Shown here: piece by piece, positions 59,204 through 64,000 of the stretch
How the letters are laid out: each line of letters starts with the position of its first letter
Position numbering within the stretch: the first letter of the stretch is position 1
NCBI RefSeq assembly: GCF_004296935.1
Contig: NZ_SCVH01000137.1
Coordinates: forward strand, 1-64,000
Reading direction: 5' to 3'
Length of the DNA stretch: 64,000 nt
Source of the DNA: Reyranella sp.
Lineage (GTDB): Bacteria; Pseudomonadota; Alphaproteobacteria; Reyranellales; Reyranellaceae
Position numbers and translations under genes: made by a program
The notes under the pieces: model-generated
What the model saw: the letters and a program-made list of their open reading frames with translations, nothing else
Database searches by the model: none
What the model was told of the DNA's origin: nothing

Positions 59204-60063
59204 CCCCCCGACCGTGCCAGCAGGCGCTGGGCCAGCACGAGATGCGGCCGGTCGAGCATCTTGCCGTCGAGCGTGAGAACGCCTGAGCTGGGGTTGTTCT
59301 CGAAGGTCGCGACGACGCGCTTGGCCCAGTCGATCTCCTGGGCGCTCGGCGTGAAGACCTCGTGGATGATCGCGACCTGGTCGGGGTGGATGGCGATCTT
59401 GCCGCCATAACCCATGCGCCGGGCGTCGCGCGCCTCGGCCCTGAGGCCGTCGACGTTCTTGATGTCGGGGTAGACCGTGTCGTAGGCAGTGACGCCGGCG
59501 GCGACCGAGGCCATCAGGTTGATGGTGCGGGCAAGCTTGAAGGTATCGTCGTAGACGCCGGGCGCCGGGCCCTTGGCGAGCGCGCCGAGGTCGGCCATCA
59601 GATCCTCGCCGCCCCAGGAGTGGCCCATCAGGCGGGCATGCTTGGCGGGCGCGGCGGTGAGGGCCAGCACTGCGGCGGCGCTTTCAGTGGCGATGGTCAG
59701 GATCCGGGTCGCCCCCGGTGCGATGCCTTCGCGCGCCTCGAGCGCATCGAGGTAGTTGGCCAGCAGGTCGAGATTGGCCTGGCCGACGCATTTCGGAAAC
59801 ACGATGCCGTCGGGCTTGCCCTGCATGACAACGGCGAGATCGCCCAGCGTGAGGCCGGTGTCGAGCGCATTGACGCGGACATAGAGCTTGGGGCCGGCGC
59901 GATTGGCGCTCCGCAGATAGGCCAAAGCCATGTCGCGCGCGATCGGCTTGCGGTTGGCGGCGACCGAGTCCTCGAGGTCGAGGATCAGCCCATCCGGCCC
60001 CGACAGGGGGCCCTTGGCGAGCTTGCGCTCCGAATCGGCGGGAACGAACAGGAATGAGCGCAT
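59200..60063 (-). CDS. HpcH/HpaI-type citrate-lyase-beta-like (malyl-CoA lyase/thioesterase-like) protein
   Basis: The 287-residue TIM-barrel protein has the CitE-like motifs FLFVPADSERKLAKG, GLILDLEDSVA, LYVRVNALD, the metal region IVFPKCV and HSWGGEDLMADLG. The C-terminal MGYGGKIAIHPDQV is also present. Family members cleave malyl-CoA, citramalyl-CoA or methylmalyl-CoA, or hydrolyse malyl-CoA. The ATG at 60063 was chosen because similarity starts there. A MaoC hydratase gene lies 10 bp upstream, consistent with a hydroxyacyl-CoA route. Confidence 0.88.
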   Translation of the reverse strand: MRSFLFVPADSERKLAKGPLSGPDGLILDLEDSVAANRKPIARDMALAYLRSANRAGPKLYVRVNALDTGLTLGDLAVVMQGKPDGIVFPKCVGQANLDLLANYLDALEAREGIAPGATRILTIATESAAAVLALTAAPAKHARLMGHSWGGEDLMADLGALAKGPAPGVYDDTFKLARTINLMASVAAGVTAYDTVYPDIKNVDGLRAEARDARRMGYGGKIAIHPDQVAIIHEVFTPSAQEIDWAKRVVATFENNPSSGVLTLDGKMLDRPHLVLAQRLLARSGG

Positions 60064-60073
60064 GACGGGGTCC

Positions 60074-60529
60074 TCAGGCTTTCGGCTTCTTGTGCATGAG
60101 CGCCTGGCGCGTGCATTCGGCCACGATCTCGCCACGCTGGTTGATCGCGGTATGGGCGAACTCGACGATACCGGCATTGGGGCGCGACTTGCTCTCGCGC
60201 AGGCTCAGCACCTTGGTGCGCACATGAAGCGTGTCGCCGTGGAACACCGGCTTGGGGAAGCGCACGTCGGTCATGCCGAGGTTGGCGACGGTCGTCCCGA
60301 GTGTCGTGTCGTTGACGGTGATGCCGATCATCAGGCCGAGGGTGAACAGGCTGTTCACGATGCGCTGACCGAACTCGGTCTTGGAGGCGAATTCCTCGTC
60401 GATGTGCAGGGGCTGCACGTTCATGGTCAGCGAGCTGTACAGCACATTGTCCATTTCCGTGACGGTGCGCGTCCAGGGGTGCTCGAACACCCGGCCCACG
60501 GCGAACTCCTCGAAATACAGCCCTGCCAT
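60074..60529 (-). CDS. MaoC-family (R)-specific enoyl-CoA hydratase/dehydratase
   Basis: The 151-residue hot-dog-fold protein has the MaoC pattern: [30 protein letters not shown], the catalytic Asp/His region [22 protein letters not shown] and the hot-dog helix [13 protein letters not shown]. Such enzymes hydrate 2-enoyl-CoA esters; the pairing with a CitE-like lyase recalls mesaconyl-CoA hydratase and malyl-CoA lyase chemistry. It is the first gene of the leftward run to 57453 and is divergent from the quinone oxidoreductase gene. Confidence 0.9.
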   Translation of the reverse strand: MAGLYFEEFAVGRVFEHPWTRTVTEMDNVLYSSLTMNVQPLHIDEEFASKTEFGQRIVNSLFTLGLMIGITVNDTTLGTTVANLGMTDVRFPKPVFHGDTLHVRTKVLSLRESKSRPNAGIVEFAHTAINQRGEIVAECTRQALMHKKPKA

Positions 60530-60554
60530 CTTCCTCCCCTGAATTCCTCCACCC

Positions 60555-60569
60555 GAAAGCCCGGCTTTC
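60555..60569. promoter_or_regulatory. 15-bp palindrome in the MaoC/quinone oxidoreductase divergent gap
   Basis: GAAAGCC-C-GGCTTTC is perfectly symmetric over 7-bp arms, in a 116-bp gap between divergent starts at 60529 and 60646. It lies 26 bp from the MaoC start. It could be an operator serving both operons; no regulator gene is adjacent. Confidence 0.35.
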
Positions 60570-60645
60570 TAGCATGGATGGACGCTGGCCGGCTCGCCAT
60601 CGTATCAATGCCGCCACATGACGAAACACCGATGACGGGAGCAGG

Positions 60646-61626
60646 ATGATGCGCGCGATGCTGAGCGAAACACCGGGCGGGCCGGAAAGCCTGAAGCTGG
60701 TGGAACTTCCGTCCAAGCCGCTGGGCAAGGGCCAGGTCCGCGTCGCGGTGCGGGCGGCGGGCGTCAACTTTCCCGATACGCTGATCATCCAGGATAAGTA
60801 CCAGTTCAAGCCGCCGCGTCCGTTCGCGCCGGGCCACGAGATTGCCGGCGACATCACCGAAGTCGGCGAGGGTGCCGGCAGCTACAAGATCGGCGACCGG
60901 GTGATCGGCATGATCGGTCACGGCGGCTACGCCACCGAGGCCGTCGTCGATCTGGGCAGCCTGCTGCCGATGCCGAAGAACATGAGCTACGACGACGGCG
61001 CCGCCTTCACCATGACCTACGGCACCTCGTACTACGCGCTGAAGCAGCGCAGCAGTTACAAACCGGGCGAGACATTGCTGGTCACCGGTGCTTCGGGCGG
61101 TGTCGGTCTGACTGCCGTCGAGCTGGGCGCCCTGATGGGGTTGAAAGTGATCGCCGCCGTCGGCTCCGACGAGAAGATGGAGATCTGCAAGAAGTACGGC
61201 GCCACGATGTTCGTGAACTACACCAAGGACAAGATGCGCGACAAGGTCAAGGAACTGACCGGCGGCAACGGCGCGGACATCATCTATGACGCCGTCGGCG
61301 GCGATGCCTTCGACGAATCGGTGCGCTGCATCGCCTGGTACGGGCGGTTGCTGGTGGTGGGCTTTGCGGCGGGCCGCATTCCCTCGCTGCCGGCCAACCT
61401 CGCGCTGCTGAAGAGCTGCGACGTGCGCGGCGTGTTCTATGGCGCCTGGCGCGGGCGCGAGCCTGCGGAAGCGCGGAAGAATTTCGACGAGCTGCTGGCC
61501 TGGTATGCCGAGGGCAAGCTGAAGCCGCACATCTCGATGCGCTTCCCGCTGGAGAAGAGCGCCGAGGCGATGGATGCGCTGCTGTCGCGCAAGGCGACGG
61601 GCAAGGTCGTGCTGACGATCTCCTGA
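60646..61626 (+). CDS. NADPH:quinone oxidoreductase family protein (zinc-independent MDR)
   Basis: The 326-residue medium-chain reductase has GVNFPDTLIIQDKYQFKPPRPF, the FAPGHEIAGDI segment without zinc cysteines, and the NADPH motif VTGASGGVGLTAVELG. It reduces quinones or enones, or acts as a crotonyl-CoA reductase relative. The double ATG at 60646 follows AGCAGGA. It starts a rightward run with an SDR and a DUF2817 gene, 10 bp and 9 bp apart, divergent from the MaoC/lyase operon. Confidence 0.92.
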   Translation: MMRAMLSETPGGPESLKLVELPSKPLGKGQVRVAVRAAGVNFPDTLIIQDKYQFKPPRPFAPGHEIAGDITEVGEGAGSYKIGDRVIGMIGHGGYATEAVVDLGSLLPMPKNMSYDDGAAFTMTYGTSYYALKQRSSYKPGETLLVTGASGGVGLTAVELGALMGLKVIAAVGSDEKMEICKKYGATMFVNYTKDKMRDKVKELTGGNGADIIYDAVGGDAFDESVRCIAWYGRLLVVGFAAGRIPSLPANLALLKSCDVRGVFYGAWRGREPAEARKNFDELLAWYAEGKLKPHISMRFPLEKSAEAMDALLSRKATGKVVLTIS

Positions 61627-61636
61627 GGAGGATGCG

Positions 61637-62392
61637 ATGGGTCGCCTGACCGGCAGGATCGCGATCGTGACAGGTGCCGCGTCCGGCATCGGGGCGGCGT
61701 CGGCCAAGCTGTTCGCTGACGAGGGTGCGAGCGTCCTGGCGGTCGATCTGCCGGGGACGGCGATCGACTCGATTCACGCAGGCAACCCGGCCATCGCGAC
61801 CTTCGCGGCCGACATCACCGGGGATGAGGCGCCCAGGAACATCGTTGCGGCCACCCTCGCAAAATTCGGCGCGATCGACATCCTGTTCAACAATGCCGGC
61901 GTGAGCGGCCGCGCCTTCGTCGAGGAAATGACCGACGAGCATTGGGACAGGGTCAACGGCGTCAATCTGCGGGCGATGTTCCGGATCTGCCGCGAAGCCA
62001 TTCCGGCGCTGAAGATTCGAGCCAAGGAGAAGGGGCGCGCGCGCATCGTCAACACCGCCTCGGTGATGGCCTTCGACACAGATTTCGGCCTGGCGGCCTA
62101 TGCTGCCTCGAAGGCCGGCGTCGGCGGGCTGACGCGCACGCTGGCGCTCGAACTCGGCAAGTTCGGCATCACCGCCAACTATGTCTGTCCCGGCGCGATC
62201 TACAGCGGCATGACTCGGGCCAATTTCGACAATCCCGAGATCCGCGCGGTGTGGGAGAAGAAGGCGGCGCTCCGCCGCCTGGGCCAGCCGATCGACATCG
62301 CCCGTGGTGCGCTCCTGCTGGCGTCAGACGAGGCCGATTTCATCACCGGTCACGAGTTGGTGGTCGATGGCGGCCTCACCCTTCGCACCTGA
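61637..62392 (+). CDS. Short-chain dehydrogenase/reductase
   Basis: The 251-residue SDR has TGAASGIGAASAKLF (nucleotide motif), the NAG motif in LFNNAGVSG, the catalytic serine in IVNTASVM and the AYAASKAG tyrosine-lysine motif, and it ends VDGGLTLRT. It interconverts alcohols and ketones with NAD(P). GAGGAGG precedes the ATG. It lies between the quinone oxidoreductase gene and the DUF2817 gene in one operon. Confidence 0.93.
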   Translation: MGRLTGRIAIVTGAASGIGAASAKLFADEGASVLAVDLPGTAIDSIHAGNPAIATFAADITGDEAPRNIVAATLAKFGAIDILFNNAGVSGRAFVEEMTDEHWDRVNGVNLRAMFRICREAIPALKIRAKEKGRARIVNTASVMAFDTDFGLAAYAASKAGVGGLTRTLALELGKFGITANYVCPGAIYSGMTRANFDNPEIRAVWEKKAALRRLGQPIDIARGALLLASDEADFITGHELVVDGGLTLRT

Positions 62393-62401
62393 GGTACGGC
62401 C

Positions 62402-63499
62402 ATGAGCAACATCCACTCCTTTGCCGCCGACTACAGCGAGGCCCGCGACAAGTTCCTGGCAGCGGCCCGACTGTCCGGCGCCCGGACCGTTCGCTACGAC
62501 AATCCGACCAAAGGGCCGCGCGGCGAGTCGTTGTCGACCGATGTCGCCAGGCTCGGCCCTGACGATGCCTCGAAGGTCGTTGTGACGATTTCCAGCACGC
62601 ATGGCGTGGAGGGCTACTGCGGCTCCGGGTTCCAGGTCGACTGGTTGGCGACGGTGGGTGCCGCCGGTCTGCCGGCGGACACTGCGGCAGTCTTCATCCA
62701 TGCCATCAATCCCTACGGCTTTGCCTGGACGCGGCGGGTGACGGAGGAGGGCAACGACCTCAACCGCAACTACGTCGATCACGGCAAGCCCTATCCGGTG
62801 AACGAGGGCTATCTCGAGATCGCCGATTTCCTCATTCCGCCAGACCTGAGCGAGGCGGCGACCAAGGCTGCCGAGGCCAAGCTCGCGGCCTATCGCAAGA
62901 AGGTGGGCGACATTGCCTATTTCCGCGCGGTGTCCGGCGGGCAGTACAGTCATCCCGACGGCATGTTCTTCGGCGGTGGCGGCCCCTCGTGGTCCAATCG
63001 CACCCTGCACGCCATCACCGACAAATACCTGAAGGGCCGCGCCGACGTTGCGGTCATCGACTTCCACACCGGGCTCGGCCCCTACGGTTACGGCGAGCCG
63101 ATCACGCATTACGACATCGACACGCCGGCGTCGCGCCGGGTGCGGGCCTTCTGGGGCGAGTCGGTGACCGAATCGAAACGTGGCCAGACGGCCTCGCAGG
63201 CGCGCGATGGCCTCGGCCACTATGGCCTCAACCGCCTCCTCCTGGAGCCCGAGACCCGGCTCACCATGTGCACCCTGGAATACGGTACCTTCGACCGCGA
63301 AAGCGGGCAGAAGGCCTTCCGGGCCGACCACTGGCTGCACAAGTACGGCGATCCGCTGGGCAAGGAGGCGGGCCCCGTGCGGGCGGCCATGCGCCGGCAG
63401 TTCTATCCCGACACGGACGACTGGAAGGAGGCGGTCCTGTTCCGCGGGCACCAGATCACGCGGCAGGCGATCGCCGGCATGCAGCGCCCATCTAACTAA
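62402..63499 (+). CDS. DUF2817 protein, M14-like metallopeptidase fold
   Basis: The 365-residue protein has the zinc-ligand motif HGVEGYCGSG (a histidine and a glutamate), the second histidine in VIDFHTGLGPYG and the late glutamate in CTLEYGTF, as in carboxypeptidase-like aspartoacylase/DUF2817 proteins. PYGFAWTRRVTEEGNDLNRNY is the typical substrate region. It probably cleaves an amide or peptide bond of an unknown substrate. It is 9 bp after the SDR gene, at the end of the operon. Confidence 0.88.
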   Translation: MSNIHSFAADYSEARDKFLAAARLSGARTVRYDNPTKGPRGESLSTDVARLGPDDASKVVVTISSTHGVEGYCGSGFQVDWLATVGAAGLPADTAAVFIHAINPYGFAWTRRVTEEGNDLNRNYVDHGKPYPVNEGYLEIADFLIPPDLSEAATKAAEAKLAAYRKKVGDIAYFRAVSGGQYSHPDGMFFGGGGPSWSNRTLHAITDKYLKGRADVAVIDFHTGLGPYGYGEPITHYDIDTPASRRVRAFWGESVTESKRGQTASQARDGLGHYGLNRLLLEPETRLTMCTLEYGTFDRESGQKAFRADHWLHKYGDPLGKEAGPVRAAMRRQFYPDTDDWKEAVLFRGHQITRQAIAGMQRPSN

Positions 63500-63520
63500 G
63501 AAGAGCCAATTGAGGGGTTT

Positions 63521-63535
63521 GGGGACAATCTCCCC
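63521..63535 (+). terminator. Weak terminator-like hairpin after DUF2817
   Basis: GGGGA (63521-63525) pairs with TCCCC (63531-63535) around CAATC, without a T run. A wider AGGGGTTT (63513) and AAACCCCT (63570) pair also brackets the gap. Low confidence as a terminator; the gap holds nothing else. Confidence 0.3.
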
Positions 63536-63579
63536 CGAAAAGCCATTCGCGCCGCAACCGATCCTGCTAAAACCCCTGC

Positions 63580-64000
63580 ATGCGTGCTCTGATAGCGATG
63601 GTCGCGTTTGCGGGCGTGACCGCGCTCAATCTTCTGTGGTGGTGGTGGCCCAACAGGCCGGTGGAGATCACCGGCTGGACGGCGGAGCCGCTTCAGAGCG
63701 TTTCTTTCGCCCCATACCGGCCGGGCCAAAGCCCGCTCACTCGCACGTTTCCGACGCCGGACCAGATCGAGGAGGATCTGAAGCGCCTGCAGGGCAAGGT
63801 GCGGGCGGTCCGGACCTATTCGGCGGGCGAGAACCTCGAAACCGTGCCGCAGCGCGCCGGCAAGTACGGCCTGAAGGTCTGGCACGGCGCCTGGCTGAAC
63901 AACAACGAGAAGGAAAACCTCGAGCAGATCAATCTGCTGATCGACCATGCCAACAAGTACAAGGACACGGTCGAGCGGGTGATCGTCGGCAACGAGGTCC
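63580..64000 (+). CDS. GH17-type glucanase-like protein (partial, N-terminus only)
   Basis: From the ATG at 63580 the frame stays open to the window end (about 140 residues), so the C-terminal part is missing. It begins with a membrane anchor (MRALIAMVAFAGVTALNLLWWWW). A GH17-like segment with FPTPDQIEEDLKRLQGKVRAVRTYSA, KVWHGAWLNNNEKEN and VERVIVGNEV follows; VGNEV holds the expected catalytic glutamate region of GH17. In alphaproteobacteria such N-termini belong to beta-glucan synthesis proteins, often fused to a glycosyltransferase. The fusion cannot be seen here. Confidence 0.82.
   Translation, partial: MRALIAMVAFAGVTALNLLWWWWPNRPVEITGWTAEPLQSVSFAPYRPGQSPLTRTFPTPDQIEEDLKRLQGKVRAVRTYSAGENLETVPQRAGKYGLKVWHGAWLNNNEKENLEQINLLIDHANKYKDTVERVIVGNEV

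Overview
The window is 64 kb of dense, GC-rich chromosomal DNA. Genes are packed tightly, many starts and stops overlap as ATGA or TGATG, and the third codon position is strongly G/C. Gene content points to a free-living, metabolically versatile alphaproteobacterium of the Reyranella/Bradyrhizobium kind: a Bug-type solute receptor, many amidohydrolases and amidases, two Rieske oxygenases, an IorAB-type molybdenum hydroxylase, a D-glutamate cyclase, a Rhizobium etli-type asparaginase and an intergenic palindrome typical of Rhizobiales relatives. The genus is an inference. I saw no rRNA, tRNA, CRISPR array, insertion sequence, prophage or origin.

Layout. 1-4260 (-): a catabolic operon of a GMC oxidoreductase, an NHL propeller protein, a MetE/UROD-like protein and a truncated 2-hydroxyacid dehydrogenase. 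4380-6750 (+): NTF2-like protein, N-acyl-D-amino-acid deacylase and a small secreted protein. 6747-12660 (-): a small lipoprotein, amidase, beta-hydroxyacid dehydrogenase, amidohydrolase, orphan Bug receptor and a second MetE-like protein. 12784-15911: LysR, nitronate monooxygenase, TetR with a clear operator, and a VOC protein. 15916-19311 (-): Rieske oxygenase, glutamine-synthetase-like ligase and LysE exporter. 19359-21904 (+): hydrolase, alcohol dehydrogenase and GST. 21922-25683 (+): NEW3 protein with an ABC exporter and a GNAT-like protein. 25667-28993 (-): pseudouridine synthase, amidase and a fumarylacetoacetase-family protein. 29067-34656 (+): DHDPS-like aldolase, a possible transcription attenuator ahead of two tandem GNAT genes, a hypothetical protein and a two-subunit Mo hydroxylase.

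34667-44784 is the most coherent unit. A LytS/LytTR two-component system is transcribed away from a 1683-residue multidomain glycanase (three CBM2, five Calx-beta, GH5, Fn3, GH18) that has no signal peptide. It is followed directly by a type I secretion ATPase and its HlyD-family adaptor. A 14-bp direct repeat with a 21-bp period lies between the kinase and the glycanase and has the geometry of a LytTR-family binding site. I infer a regulated, dedicated system for secreting a polysaccharide-degrading enzyme. The unit ends in a perfect 29-bp inverted repeat.

44898-64000 is a mixed region: GST, cupin, acyl-CoA ligase, P450, PP2C phosphatase, asparaginase, RNA methyltransferase, SDR, exonuclease III, an ErpA-type Fe-S protein, an EamA transporter, D-glutamate cyclase, acyl-CoA dehydrogenase, Rieske oxygenase, ExoD, a CitE-like lyase, a MaoC hydratase, quinone oxidoreductase, SDR, a DUF2817 peptidase-like protein, and the start of a GH17-type glucan protein cut off by the window end.
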